A stretch of 64,000 bases of DNA from Lantana camara (GCA_037501455.1 CM074855.1:26375001-26439000); one strand, 5' to 3'. Shown: positions 46,643 through 59,278, numbered from the stretch's first letter. Notes: a model not told the origin generated them from the sequence alone. A program made the numbers and translations.

Positions 46643-49600
46643 GAATCAATGAATGACAACTAGAGGTATCTTGAAGCACTACAACCGTAGGTTGGATCCG
46701 ATCCTACGAGTACACTGTCTTGAACCTACTCTCTGTAGAAACAAACCATCTCATACTTTGTCCTTGCATGTCAACCTGTTGTACTCTTCTGCAAACTACT
46801 TTGATCAATAATGATAATCCTTGCTCATTGTACGTTATCCTCCCCGTTCATTAGTAAAGTTGAATCTCTTTATCTTCCTCTGCACTGTGTCACATACTCT
46901 ATTCATATTATCCTGACCATTCACCGTAGTATTTCCTGGGTGTTAGGTCTAACCTCCACTCAGGGAGTATTGCGGTGCGGGGTTGTAGTGCTGGGGAGGC
47001 GCTACATTTCACATATTGATAATTAATGACGTGTGGTGGTATTCTTATATGAAATGTGTTTCATAGGAAAAGACTTGGAATACGGAAATCACGTGTCATT
47101 AAAGTTCTAGTCGGTAATATAAGAATATGTTCTTATCATGACTATAACGTGGTTACATAAGATGATTAATCTTTCGTCATAGGGAATGGTGATTCCAATT
47201 ATAACACGTTGATGATTTTCAATAGGATTGGAAGCATCGAACTGGACCACTGAGATTATTCATTTTATACTGCTATCTAAAATGAATAAAATCTCAGGAA
47301 GCATTGTACTCTTAATCCTGATAATATTTCGGCTTTAGGCATGTAGTGCTAGTCACTGTAACATAATCGATGTGAGGTCTCGGTAACGGGTGGCCAAAAT
47401 ACTTTGTATGTTCGGTGATTACATGAAATGCGCTAAAGAGTTATATTGATCGAGGAATCTGTGGCCTTACTGGAAGGTGAGAGATATCCTTGAAATAGAT
47501 TTGTAAAAGTTCAAATTAAGACTTTCGCCAAAGCACTTCGCATGATGCGTCACCGAAGTTGTATGTTGAATGTGTTTCACATACAGAGAATTTGAACTTA
47601 AGGCGAATCAATAAATTTCAAATTAGAAGATGAAAAATAAATGATAGTAGTTGCAATTTATTTTCATGGATATCTACACGGAGGAGTAAAATGCGAAATT
47701 ATTCTAGATCGAGAAATTCGTGAATAATTTAATTAATTTTAGAGTGCAACAATATTTATTTAGTGGAATTAAATATTGTTAAACGGTAATTAATTACTAT
47801 CATGAGATGATAATATATTAATCCGTTTGGAGCTAAAATTAATTAGTCCTGCAGGTCCCCCTGCAAGCCCCAAATTGAAAATCCGAAGAGAAAATATTAA
47901 AAGGAGAAAGAGAAATGATTTTTCAAAGTGTTTGAAAATAAGCCAAGGGATTTATTTTAAGAAAATAAATCAAGTTCCAAAGAGTTGGAAATGCCCGGAA
48001 TTTTATTTTGGAGAAAATAAAATTTTAATTTTAAAAAAAAAAAAATGTTGACGTGGCAGGTGACGTGGCACGCCAAGTCAGCAGGGTGGTGCCTAGGTGG
48101 CGCTGACTGGGCACCACGTGTGCGACACGTGGACGGCTCAGATTGAGCCACATCAGCGAAAACGAACGGCCCAGATTGGTTCTAGACCGGGCCAATCAAC
48201 GGGTCGGATAACCCGATCAAATGGGTCAGAGAACCGGGTTAATGGGCCGGGTCTCGGATAGGGTCGGACCGGGTCTGGTTCAGGGTCGGATCGGACCTGG
48301 ACTCGTGGCCGCTTCAGAGGAGGCCACGTCAGCTGGAACCCTAAGCCGCGTGTACAACACACGCGCCACCTTCTGGTGGCGCGTGCGGAGGAATTCCGGC
48401 GATCGGCCGACGGCGTTGGACTCGTGGTGCTGAGATCTTCAACGTGGTTACCTCGAATTTCGTGTCCAAGTTACACACGCAAGTGGGATGTGAAATTACC
48501 TTTTTACCCTCGGTTTTCCCCTATAAATAAGGGTCTTAGCCTTCATTTTTCATTCACAACTTTGGGAGAGGTTTGGGCTGAGCTCTCGGCTTTGAAACCA
48601 TATCCCTTTTCTCCTAGTTAATTCCGATTTATTTTGGAATTAATTTTAATTAGGTGTTTGTATAAAATGCCTAATTTCGGGAGATTAAACCCTGAAAAGG
48701 GTTTCCTAGTTTAAAGTTTTATTTTCTCTAAGTATTTAGAGAAATTCTTTCGGAGCCTACACTCCGAGGGTGTCCTTGGGTTATTGCAGGGAAGCTCTGC
48801 CGGTTTCACGAGGAGATCGGGTATCGGATTCTCGGGAGGTGAACTCGAGAGCTGGAAAAACGCCGTTAGATAGCCATGTTTGCAGTACGGTAATATTTTA
48901 CAGTTGTTTTTATCTTACGCATGATAAATTATGTGCTCTTAAGTGTTAATTGCATGTTAGATATTTATCTGCTTAAATGATTTAAAATTTATTATCAATT
49001 GTATGTATATACTTGAGTAGATCCGGCTAAGTCTTCCGCTTTGTATTAAAATGTTTTAGAAATATTTTAATACTTGTATTATAATAAAAATTTTAAAATA
49101 TGGTCCTGGACCACTACTGTTCTGGGCCCGCCTCCCAGCAATATATTTATATGATCAAGGAGATCTTGATCTAAAATATTAACAATAGGATATAACAAAT
49201 ATGAAACGGTTCATAATAATTTGTTAAAATAGGTATAGGGGTAATTTGGAATACTTGTAGAAACATGAACCGTCTATAACAAGAACTTTGATGCCCGCAA
49301 GCTAGGCCTCTCCATCCTTAACTCCTTAAATAATTGGTAAAATAGTACCAGGCTGATCGAGGCACCGGTACTTTAATAAAATTCAATACGATAATACCTC
49401 CACTACTCCTTGGTGTCAATAGGGGATCAAACCCTAGAGACCATGAACATTATTCGGGAGGCAGCTATCTCTCCCTTAATCTCTTAGCGTGGAGTAGCTA
49501 ACCTCCAGCTAAACCACTACCAAGAGTTAGTGGCAGTCCGCAGCACCAACAATACCCTCGGCCCGATACCTTCCGGGTAATTGCTCGCTACGGATACAGC

Positions 49601-51700
49601 CGGGGCCCATAACATGAATCAAGAACAATATTTTGCTTTCATAATCCAGAATCAACGTATTGATAAAGTGGACTTAAAATATATAATGTCCTAGTAAAAC
49701 GTTGATTCCGGTATAAAAGTATTTTCCCCGTGAAAAGGGATATTGTAGTATAGTATTATGTATATCGGGTAGTAAACCGTAAATAAGATGTAGGCTTGAA
49801 AATAATTTTTATATAGATATATATGTATAGGTATGATTCCAGTTGAAAATATTTTAACCCTCACCAATACCGGTAGTCAGACATTGTAATGTGGATTCCC
49901 GTGTGCCTGAAAGTATTAACTACTATAGGTTTAGGACTAAGTTCTTTATTCTAATTAAATAAACACATAAGGTGCATATTTTATAACACGTTGGAGAATT
50001 CCCGATAAACCCTAATTTTGATCGTTTAAGGGAATTTAATTAATTAATCAGGTTTTATGAAGTCTATAATTAATCAAATATTTATTAATCACATTATGAT
50101 CCTAATTATAAGTATTTGAAATGGAATTTAGGGTTTAACTTGACAATGTAGGTCATGTTTTAGAAAACATTTACAAGATTGCCGATTTTTGAAAAATTTA
50201 GATAAAATCCTTCTTTAAAATCTCTAAAACTCAATTTTTTAATTAATTTTATATTAATTTTGAAATAATATTAATACATGTTGACCAAAAAGTCAAAGTT
50301 ACTATTAAAAACATTTACTATTCAAATTCTTAAGAATTAAACACTTTATAACATAAAATTAAACACATACATACACACACTATCACACGTGCACAATTAT
50401 CTATTCAAGAACATTATGAACATGTTCTTAGTCATATGAATGTGTTCATATAAGTGCATGATCATTCTTATTCAATTTCATATTCATAACGTAAGATTGA
50501 GACATAATGTAGCAAAATATATATATTTCTTATGAAAAATAATTCTTAATTAAATTTCCTAAGCATGCATTCATTCTAATATTCAAGAACATATTTATGA
50601 ATATAAGAACACATATTAAAATAAATTCATATAATAAACATGCATTTTACAAATTAAATTCCTAACTTTAATTCATGAAATATAAATTCCTACAATATAA
50701 ATTTCCTATCATGAATTTCTAAACATAATATAAAGCATATAAAATATAAATTAAATTGCATAATTTAAATATGAAATAAGACATAAATTAAAGCACAAAA
50801 ACTAACCTTGATGTCTCTTGGAGAGGGGGATTGTGGCGTGAGGTTGAGGGGAGAGAAGAGAGGGATTTGTGTCTTAGAAGTGAGGGAATTTATGAGTTAG
50901 AAATGGTTCTCTTCAAGGGTATTTATAGGTAGTAATGAGGGACCTTATAGCAATTTCTAAGAATATGTAAGAGATGTGAAAATCTCTACATCACACAAAT
51001 GTGTGGAATCTATGTAGAAAATGTGGAAGTCTTCTAATTTACACAATTGTGTGGGAAATTATATAGAAATGTGGAATTTCCTAACTCACACAAATGTATG
51101 GAATTTTGTTAGGAAATGTGGAAGAATTAAATTCATATATCTAAACTTTCTATTTATAGAAAGGTTATTTTAGGAAAGTGAATAGTAACATTTAGGGATA
51201 TGTGGAAGAATTACATTTAGGGATGAATAGTAACTAGGGACTTTAAAAGGAATTTTTCTTAGCCCCGAAATACGGGATGTTACAATTGATGCCTAAATGG
51301 ATATGAAACGAACTTAACTTTAAAGATCAAGAATATTTAGGCTCTAAGAATATTCTCATACCTTAGTTCTTGATTAAGAGATGGAGTTGTAGGAGGATCA
51401 TATTTCACTGTATGTTATTGACTGAAAGGTTCTTCGATTCATTTCGTTATTCGGCTAGGGGTCACACACCCATTGCTAGATTACAGAAGTGTGATCTGTG
51501 AAGTGATTAATTAATTAAGGAAATTAATTAATTATTGTCACTGCTAATAGAATAAAGAACCTAAAGAGTCACACACAAATTCCAGGACACGAGGGTTATG
51601 GTAGGATATTAATATGATTATCGAAGGATCATATTGTTGATCGAAGAGGGAAAATTCCTCGTCACGTTGAAAACGTGACTGCCACGTGTCAAAGACACGT

Positions 51701-51748
51701 TGCTGCCACTTGTCGAGTACACGTTGCTGCCACTTGTCGAGTACACGT
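51701..51748 (+). repeat. 24-bp tandem duplication in the copia D LTR
   Basis: Two exact copies of a 24-bp unit (51701-51724 and 51725-51748) that carries CCACTTGTCGAGTACACGT. It lies within a cluster of CACGTG boxes at 51683, 51744, 51757 and 51770. Confidence 0.9.
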
Positions 51749-52535
51749 GACTCACGCACGTGTATTGTACACGTGTCCCAAAATCGTGGCTTGGGTTTGT
51801 GATTTATTTCACACGCGAATTCTTTTCTAGGATTAATTAATTAAATTGTAATTAATTAATTTTAGTCTTTTAATTAATTATTGAATTAATTGTTAAGACT
51901 ACTCTCAAATAAGCTTAATCCAATAAATAATTAATTGGGAATTAATTAATTTATTGAATATTGACTTTTAACTTTGAGAAAGTTGAAAAGTCCAATTTCC
52001 TAATTGTAGGAGAGAGAAGTCCTCTCTTGCTAGACTTGGAGAATAAGTTAGGAACTTATTATTCCAATTAAATTTAATAATTAAATGAGTTAATTAGTGA
52101 GCAAGAAAAGAAGCCCACTAGGTTTATGAAACCCTAGGGGAGTTCGAACCCTCTTGTATACAAGGTGGGCTTCTCTTATTCTTCAGACCAACACTCACGA
52201 AGTGTTAAGTTTTTGAGAAAAATAAAAGAAAAGTTTTCAAAGAAAAAATCCTAGCCTTAACACAAGCCATAGAACTATCATTCTCACTAGCTTGATCGTG
52301 TTCTAGGACTGGTGTGGATACGCTTTGGAGGGTCGCTTCTGTGGGATCTATCGAAGGTCGTTCGAGAGACTTTCCGCTTGAAGGGTGTTCTAGGCGGTAC
52401 TAACATCACTAGAAAGCTTCAAACTACGTAAGTTTCTAAACACCCTAAGATACGATACAAGAATTGCAAGTCAATGATCAATCATTTGGAAAAAAATTTA
52501 AATTTTCGCTGCGTTTATGAACTCGTTTTCCAACA

Positions 52536-53290
52536 TACACTTGCATTAGCAAGTTGATCTCTTATTGTGTAAGTCATTCATATGCCATCTAGGAGTCCTT
52601 GACCAAGGTAGTGGATCAAGATATCAAGAAATGAGTTTCTTAGATTGAGATCAAATGGATATGAAATGCACTTGACTTTAGGATCGAGATTATTAGGGTT
52701 CTAGTTATTCCCTTACCCTAGATCTTGATTGAGAGATGGGACGTAGGAGGATTTTATCTCACATATATCAATGACTTAAAGGTTCTTTCGAATTGAGACA
52801 TTCTTATTCAGCTAGGGGTCATACACCTGTTGCTCCACTATGGTCGTATGATCTATGGACTGATTAATTAAATAGGATCACTGTTAATTAAATTAAGAAC
52901 CTAGAGGGTCACACATAACAACCCGGTCACGTGGGTTAAGGCTTGAATCGATTAAACGAGTTGATCACACTTGTAAATCACACGTGTGGGACACGTGTTT
53001 CATGTGACACGTGTCACTATTTGGTGTAGGTTAAAAAATTAATATTGATTAATTATTTAATGGACTTTAATTTAATTATGAATTAATATTAAAGTTCTAA
53101 TTTGGAGAAATAAAGTCTAATAAATAATTAATTATGAATTAATTAATTATTAGCTTCAAGTTATTTATTATAAAATAAATAAAGTAAAATAAAATATTTA
53201 AATTAGTTAGATATTATGTCTTGCTTGACAAGTTGGTCAAAAGGAGACTTTTGGTCAAAGTAAGAGTCTTTCTCTCCAATCACTCTTCAG
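52536..53290 (+). repeat. Copia LTR fragment F
   Basis: Homologous to the middle of the copia A LTR (reverse complement), including TTGATCTCTTATTGTGTAAG, AGATCAAATGGATATGAAA and a short CACGTG group at 52980-53010. It stops at about 53290, before where the TATA box should be, and adjoins copia G pol. Copia D probably inserted into this LTR; its left half is lost. Confidence 0.75.
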
Positions 53291-53292
53291 CC

Positions 53293-54483
53293 TGTGAATC
53301 AAATCAATTTGGAAAACACAATCACATTTGGAATTCCTACTGAATCAGTTCCAGGTCCATCATTTATTCAAAATAATGAGTTAGGACCCACTGAGTCAGA
53401 TCCAGAACCATCATATATTCAAGATGATGCACCACAACAACCTCCAAATGAAATGCCTGTGAGGAAGTCTACTAGAGAAAAGAGGAAAGCAATTTCAGAT
53501 GACTATATCGTTTAACTGCATGAACATGAATTTTGATATGGGATTGCAAGATGATCCTAAGTCTTTCAATCTAGTAAAATTATGTTTAAACTCTAATGAA
53601 TGGATCAAAGCCATGAATGAAGAGATGAAATCCATGATGGACAATGGCGTTTGGGATCTTGTCGAGTTACCATAAGGAGTAAAACTAATTGGTTGTAAAT
53701 GGATTTTTAAAATCAAACGGGACTCAAATAGTAACATCGAAAGATATAAGACATGTCTTATTGCCAAAGGTTTCACTCAAAGGGAAGGAATTGATTTTAA
53801 AGAGACTTTCTCTCCAGTTTTAACGAAAGACTCTTTTTGAATCATTATGGTTCTTGTAGGTCATTATGATTTAGAGCTCCATCAAATGGACGTAAAGATA
53901 GCGTTTCTCAATGGAGACATTGAAGAAACTATATACATGGTGCAACTGCAGAATTTTGGGTCCAAATATTCAAAGCACCTAGCATGTGAACTCAAGAAGT
54001 CCATTTATGGTCTAAAGCAGGCATCCTGCCAGTGGTACCAGAAATTTGATAAGGTGATTTCCTCATTTGGCTTTAAGGAAAACACTATTGACCAATGCAT
54101 ATATCTCAAGGTCCGTGGGAGCAAATTTATTATCTTGGTGTTATACGTATATGATATTCTACTTGAAAGCAGCAATATAAGCCTAATGCGTGAAACCAAG
54201 AAATTTCTATCAAGTAAATTTGAGATGAAAGATCTTGGGGAGGCGTTATATGTTCTGGGTATGCAGATCCATCGGGATTGTTTCAAAGGTATACTCGGCT
54301 TGTCGCAAAAGGCCTATATCGATAAGGTGCTGAGCCGTTTTGGCATACAGAATTATGCACCAGGGGACACACTTATGTCAAAAGGTGATAAATTTAGTTT
54401 GCTCCAATGTCTAAGACGGACCTTGAGAAGAAACAGATGGAGGAAATCCCCTATGCATCTACAGGAGGGAGTCTCATGTATGT
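53293..54483 (+). pseudogene. Copia G pol: linker and RT part
   Basis: Starts inside pol between integrase and RT (MNQINLENTITFGIPTESVP, then RKSTREKRKAI). RT follows: EWIKAMNEEMKSMMDNGVWD, CKWIFKIKRDSNSNIERYK, MDVKIAFLNGDIEET, SIYGLKQAS. The catalytic box is YVYD (about 54144-54155), so one Asp is lost. Stops interrupt at about 53513, 53674 and 53840, and a one-base deletion lies near 54410. A different copia family from A-D. Solo LTR H interrupts at LMY. Confidence 0.88.
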
Positions 54484-55005
54484 TGTAGCACCCTTCACGA
54501 TGGGATACCGCATCCCTGCCCCTAGACCCAACCTACATGCGAGATGGGAGACCCGCACATGAACCGAGCATAGGCAAATGAGAGACACACCCACGAACCT
54601 AAGCTAAGCACGACGTAGAACCTAAATTTAAAATGCGAAGTGCGCAAATGCGGAAGCTTAGACATGCCAAAACATAAAAATCCCAAACATACAAGTGACG
54701 GGTTCAACTAGCATAAATCCCTAATCCCGAATATCCAACATAAACTCAAATCATAGGTCACAATTCTAACGGGTTCATACTATCCCTAGAAGCCTGTTTA
54801 AATCTTCACATAAGTTAAACAATATATTCACAAACATATATACAATCATGTTATACAAACTTATTCAAATTCGAATATGAAATGCAAAGGACCAAACTTG
54901 TACAAAAGACTCGACTCCAGAAAGACTCCAAAACTGACTCACGCCGCCTAGCTTGAACTCCAAAGCAAACCTGCAAAGCTAAAAAACTTGGGGAGGGAGG
55001 AGGGT

Positions 55006-55019
55006 CAGTCCAAAGACTG
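55006..55019 (-). other. Conserved LTR stem-loop (H)
   Basis: Plus strand CAGTC-CAAA-GACTG, next to a GGGAGGGAGGAGGG purine run (a pyrimidine tract on the minus strand) and CCTGCAAAG. Confidence 0.7.
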
Positions 55020-56837
55020 AGTGAGGGTCTACACACGTAAAGCTACATATATATAGAGCACAAAACGTTTAAAAGTGGATGTTCGTGAATCCAGGATTAG
55101 TTTTTGCATGCCAAAACATTTACACATGAAAATAGATATATAGGGCGACTTAACAAACAAAGCAAACGGAACTTAAGTTACATAATCATAGGGTAAGTTC
55201 AAAGCAAAGAAAACTTAACAGACATTTCAAAACATATTTTATTAGGTTAAAAGTATATCAAATTTTATCTTAATTTAAGAGTCTACCCTCATTTCACGAA
55301 CTTGTGACCGACAAACAGAAAACTCGGTAGGTACTAGTGCAAATCCAACCAAATCCTTTATATTACTCATAGGCATATGCAAACAAAATCAAAACAAGCG
55401 TATCTTCTCTACTTTGGGGGATGGAAGGGTTGTATATGCCCTAACCATCCAAGCATATATGTGTGGGTCGTAAGTTTCATGACACACATGCCCAAGGATT
55501 CCATTTCCCAACCAACCTTCTGGTGGGGTCCAGGTTGATCCTGAAAGTGGAGACCATACTCGAGAGTAACCCGACGGCCAAACAACGCCCCGGGGCTCCT
55601 TCGTACAAATTTCCAGGGCCCAGCAAAGTGAAAAACCCGCTACCGACAGACCAACGTATCTCATGCATATCGTACTTACCATATTGTACGTATATATCAT
55701 ACACCGACCTCAAAATCATATCAAAATCGAAGCTAAGCATACATAGGCTCATACATAGCGTTCATACTTTCAAACTTACGACAAAACCAACAAAATATGT
55801 ATCTCACACATATCTGCATATACTTAGAAGCTTATAAGTCATATGCATTCAAAAACAGGCACACTTCATTTGGTTATAACTATATCCTAACTTCACCTTA
55901 CACCAACGAAGCCGAAGTCACACGATCGATCCACCCCGGAATCAACTTGACCAACAAACACCACCCCGGGTGCACCTGAACCAACTGAAGACAAAATACA
56001 AGACTTAGACTCAAAATGAACCATATAGGTGAACGGCGTATGTTTATGTACTCAAGGAATGCAATCACTTAGGCAAAGTTCATGTTCATGTGTACGATTA
56101 AGATAATGTATGTGAATGAGAAGGCAAAAGATATCACTTAGTCAATAACCAGCATACGAAATACTTAACACTTAATAGCATGACTTAAATCACATAATTC
56201 TCATATCACATCAATTTATATTCATATAAGAGCATATAACAAGTTCAAAACATATAAAGAAGGCAATTAGGTGCAAAGAGGCGTCACACGAAGCACTTAG
56301 GGCAAACAAGTTCATATCTCACATAAATGTATCGGAATCGTAGCATAGGTTCCATACCAACATCATAATATACCAAATTACATACATATACACATGATAT
56401 AATGAGTTATAGGTTGGAGAAGTACACAAAAAGCGGAAGAAAATCATAAGGAGTGGCTCCGGACGAAAAGGAACCAAAAGCTGAAAATTCTCGAAACGTA
56501 CAAGCTGTGGAAAAGTGGGAATACCTTGAGTTTGAGAAGTGGGAATTGAGCTTTTTTTATGGGGTATGAAAATAGACAAATAGGGTTTTCCAATGGCATA
56601 TAGCTCAAATCATAGTTGAAAGCGACCCGAAAATGGCATAGGTTTGAAGTTGAACAAAGTGAAATTGGAGACACCAAAATAGAATTGTTATATCTCAAAA
56701 ACCACAACGAATTTTAAGGTTATTCCAATTGGATAATGTTTTACACTTAAAAAGGTTTCTATGGTTAAAATTCCAGGTCAATCGGTGTTCGGACGAAGGT
56801 TAATGGAGCCAAACAAACTCAAAAACCAAAGTAATCA

Positions 56838-56954
56838 GGACTAACTGTCGTTAGTCCCTTAGCCACTAACGGCCGTTAGTGAGGTCAGAAAAACAGGGTT
56901 CCACTAACGGCCGTTACACCCATTTTGTGCATAAGTGCACTAATGGGCGTTAAC
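56838..56954 (-). repeat. Four CTAACGGCCGTTAG-type palindromes in LTR H
   Basis: Copies around 56838, 56862, 56901 and 56940; spacing about 24, 39 and 37 bp. The second is CACTAACGGCCGTTAGTG, perfect over 18 bp. The core AACGGCCGTT is the one seen in K and I. Confidence 0.9.
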
Positions 56955-58156
56955 GTGCCCAGACTTCGTCTTCTCTGTGATTTCACCTGCAAAATACACA
57001 TTAAACCACACCCAAACACACACAAGAGCAAGGGCAACAAGGGCATGGTCTTAGGAATCAAACAGACACTTAAAAATGAGCTAAAGATAAGAAACAGCAA
57101 GGAGCAACAAAGGTGTTCAAATATTACAAGAATCAAACCATATGTTATTCATGTTCTTGAGAGCTTCAATGGTGGATCTTCATACATACATGGAGCACGA
57201 AACTGAAGCAAAGAAATAAGTCATGGGAGCTCAAGTAATCAATGAACAAGCAACAATTTCCATAGAAATCATCTCATGAGCATGGATTCAGGAATTGCTC
57301 CAAAACCTAACTATTCATGAAAGAACCCATACTATGCTTAAACCTTGAAGAAAAACAAAGAACCATGGGTGAAAAGAAGCACAAGACAATGGATAATTCA
57401 AAAATGAGCTTACCTTCAAGAAATGGTAGTGATTGGAAGTCTATTGAGCCCAAACAAGGTAAAATGGAGGTGGGTTCTTCTTTTCTCTTTCTTTTCTTCT
57501 TTTCCAGCTCTCTCTCGTCTCGTTTTTCAGCTGGGATCCTAAATGAGTGAGGTTGGGAAGGTAGAGGGATACTAAGGGTTTTGTGGGTCAAAGAATGGGG
57601 TTATTTGGATAAGAAATGAGAAAGTTATGGCCAAAGCCGTAAAATGTGGCAAATCTGCGTGTGAGGCTCGGTTCGGGCAAAATACGGAGGTCCAAACGGG
57701 CTTAGAAAATTACAAATTTAGGTTTTTTAGCTCTGTGTATTCATTGCAAGTCCATTTCCACTTTCGAAATTTGAATCCGAATTCCCAAGCTCAAGTTATG
57801 CCGTGCGGAATCCAAGGTACGCTAAATGCTCTTTAGCTCCTTTAAGTTCCGTATCACCAAAACAAATAAGAAACTCAAACAAGCAAGCTCTAAAACATGT
57901 ATAAAGCATATAAACGCATTCATAATCTATATGATTCATGCATAGCAAGTTTTCAGAAAATTGAAATTGAAAACAGGATTAAACGGGTTAAAACGAATTC
58001 AAAAGCGCGTAAAACGTTAACTTTAAAAACATGAAACATATAACACTTATTCAAAAGTCATTTAAATCATATAATTACATACTTAATTAATTAAAAGCGC
58101 ACTTAGCACACTCGTGACGTTCGTACCTGTAAATGCCAAAGAGTCGGGATGTTACA

Positions 58157-58809
58157 TATGCTCACGTGTTACGCATCCGGATTTAGCGTACATAGTGGGG
58201 ATGTTAGGCAGATATCTAAGTAACCTAGGAATTGATCATTGGAGGGCAGAAAAATGGGTTATGAGATATCTATAGAAGAAAAAGGATTACATGCTCATTT
58301 ATCGGAGATCGGATCACTTGGAGATCATTGGATACTCCGATTCAGACTATGTTGGATGTCTTGATAGTAGAAGATCCACATCAGGCTATGTCTTCATGAT
58401 GGCTGAAGGAGTTGTCTCTTGGAAAAGTGTCAAACAGACACTGGTAGCTTCTTCCACCATGGAGGCTAAATTTGTAGCATGCTTTGAGGCATCGAATCAG
58501 GGGATATGGCTTCGAAATTTTATCACTGGGCTGCAAATGGTCAATGGCATTGAAAGAACATTGAGAATTAATTGTGATAATAAGGTTGCAGAGTTATATT
58601 CAAAGAACAACCGGAGTTTATCTAAATCTAAGCATATAGATATTAAGTATCTGGTTGTGAAAGAAAGAGTTCAAAGTCTTCAAGTGTCAATAGAGCATAT
58701 AAGTACAAACTCAATGCTAGCAGATCCACTTACTAAGGGATTGTCACCTAAAGTATTTCATGAACATGTGTCTTATATGGGTGTTATCAAACTAGATGAC
58801 ATGTCTTAG
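58157..58809 (+). pseudogene. Copia G RT end and RNase H
   Basis: Resumes after H with THPDLAYIVGMLGRYLSN (after a frameshift) and HWRAEKWVMRYL then a TAG. RNase H follows: GYSDSDYVGCLDSRRSTSGY, VASSTMEAKFVACFEAS, NSMLADPLTKGLSPKVFHEH, ending LDDMS at 58809. Length and order are as expected for a copia pol C-terminus. Confidence 0.88.
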
Positions 58810-59278
58810 TAATGTGAGTTTCTGATTTTTTGTCTTGCTTATTGACATGTTTTATGTTCTGTACAGACTGAGGTTTATAAGACAAATAAAGTTTTATTTG
58901 ATTGAATACTCTGACAGTAAGGATTTTTGCTTTCTGTTGCTATTTTGCATAAAGTATTGGAAAGTGCTTTGGGGCTTTTTGAGTCATAAGGTAAGACCAG
59001 TTGGAAATAGACATGTCTAAGATCACATTACTTGTAATTTCCATGCTACAAGTCATATTTTTTTATCTATGTCATTGATTGTGTTAGTATTGTGACCATT
59101 GTTCGCTTTAGTTACGAATTGTGCAACGAAAGCTTCTTTGATCCTATAATAACATAATTGATGGACCAGATTGTTTGGAAATATTTCGAAGGTTGAGATA
59201 GCATAAGGTTGCGCGCACTAAGGTTTAAAACTATGTACAATCATTTGGAAACATATGTGGACCAAGTGGGAGATTGTT
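58810..59278 (+). other. Copia G 3' non-coding region and PPT
   Basis: Ends with AAGTGGGAGA (59264-59273), the PPT, then TTGTT, at which point gypsy K begins. So K inserted within a few bases of the start of the copia G LTR. No gene in this stretch. Confidence 0.75.

Larger units (their letters stand above)
43867..47011 (+). mobile_element. Solo gypsy LTR E with TSD TTTCA
   Basis: TGTAACAGCCCG (43872) to GGGGAGGCGCTACA (47006), 3135 bp, with a perfect TSD TTTCA (43867-43871 and 47007-47011). The deepest insertion in this nest. Promoter TATAAATA at 44756-44763, CT-rich exon-like leader, donor CTAAG|GTATGT at 44858, stem-loop at 46592-46608, acceptor TTTCAG|G ending 46642. It is a relative of E' in opposite orientation with a different U3. 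Confidence 0.93.
43796..49140 (+). mobile_element. Solo copia LTR C', split by solo LTR E
   Basis: TGTTGGGAGTAGTG (43796) to CGCCTCCCAGCA (49140), about 2.2 kb without E. It is the plus-oriented counterpart of the copia C LTR at 32434-34731. Flanks ATATG and ATATA are a TSD with one mismatch. TATA box TATAAATAA at 48522-48530. No PBS or coding region follows, so it is a solo LTR inserted into E'. Confidence 0.85.
43331..51289 (-). mobile_element. Solo gypsy LTR E' with TSD ATTGA, split by C'
   Basis: TGTAGCGCC at 43336 to GATGTTACA at 51284 on the plus strand; orientation minus. Perfect TSD ATTGA (43331-43335 and 51285-51289). Own length about 2.6 kb after removing C' and its nested E. TATA box at 50920-50927 (minus), CAAG|GTTAGT donor at 50806, stem-loop TTAGTCA-AAG-TGACTAA at 43739-43755. 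Upstream of the TATA are three palindromes ACACAAATGTGTG (50992, 51040, 51087). Confidence 0.9.
34732..52535 (+). mobile_element. Decayed copia element D, 5' end missing
   Basis: Plus-strand relative of copia A. It starts a few codons into gag at the C insertion and runs through gag, protease, integrase, RT, RNase H and PPT into a 3' LTR that ends TTTTCCAACA at 52535. Its 5' LTR, leader and gag start are gone, lost with the 3' part of C. It was a target for three separate insertions: C at gag, solo LTR M in gag, and E' in the 3' LTR. On its right it abuts copia LTR fragment F, into which it probably inserted. Confidence 0.85.
42530..52535 (+). repeat. 3' LTR of copia D, split by nested solo LTRs
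   Basis: The left part, 42530-43335, begins TGTTAGGAATAGTGCCC. The right part, 51285-52535, ends TTTTCCAACA. Removing the insert and one ATTGA leaves about 2.05 kb, the size expected from A and B. The right part has a G-box group and a perfect 24-bp tandem duplication at 51701-51748. Confidence 0.88.
54971..57413 (-). other. Predicted LTR-internal intron (H)
   Basis: Minus-strand donor GAAG|GTAAGC at 57413 and acceptor TTTGCAG|G ending at 54971, with the CAGTC..GACTG stem and pyrimidines before it. Length 2443 bp. Inferred. Confidence 0.45.
54479..58161 (-). mobile_element. Solo gypsy LTR H in copia G
   Basis: TGTAGCACCC (54484) to CGGGATGTTACA (58156), 3673 bp, minus orientation. Flanks TATGT and TATGC form a TSD with one change. 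Copia G RT resumes at the same codon after it. Start sequence, stem-loop (55006-55019) and CCTGCAAAG acceptor (54970-54978) match LTR J, but its palindromes are CTAACGGCCGTTAG. Confidence 0.9.

Noticed and set aside
43336..47006. DNA transposon with long terminal inverted repeats
   Set aside because: Separate TSDs (ATTGA and TTTCA) and intervening copia LTR sequence show two solo gypsy LTRs in opposite orientation.
48153..48621. Frames in the GC-rich part of LTR C'
   Set aside because: Open on both strands through GGTCGG/CCGG repeats. The homologous block of LTR C does not preserve them.
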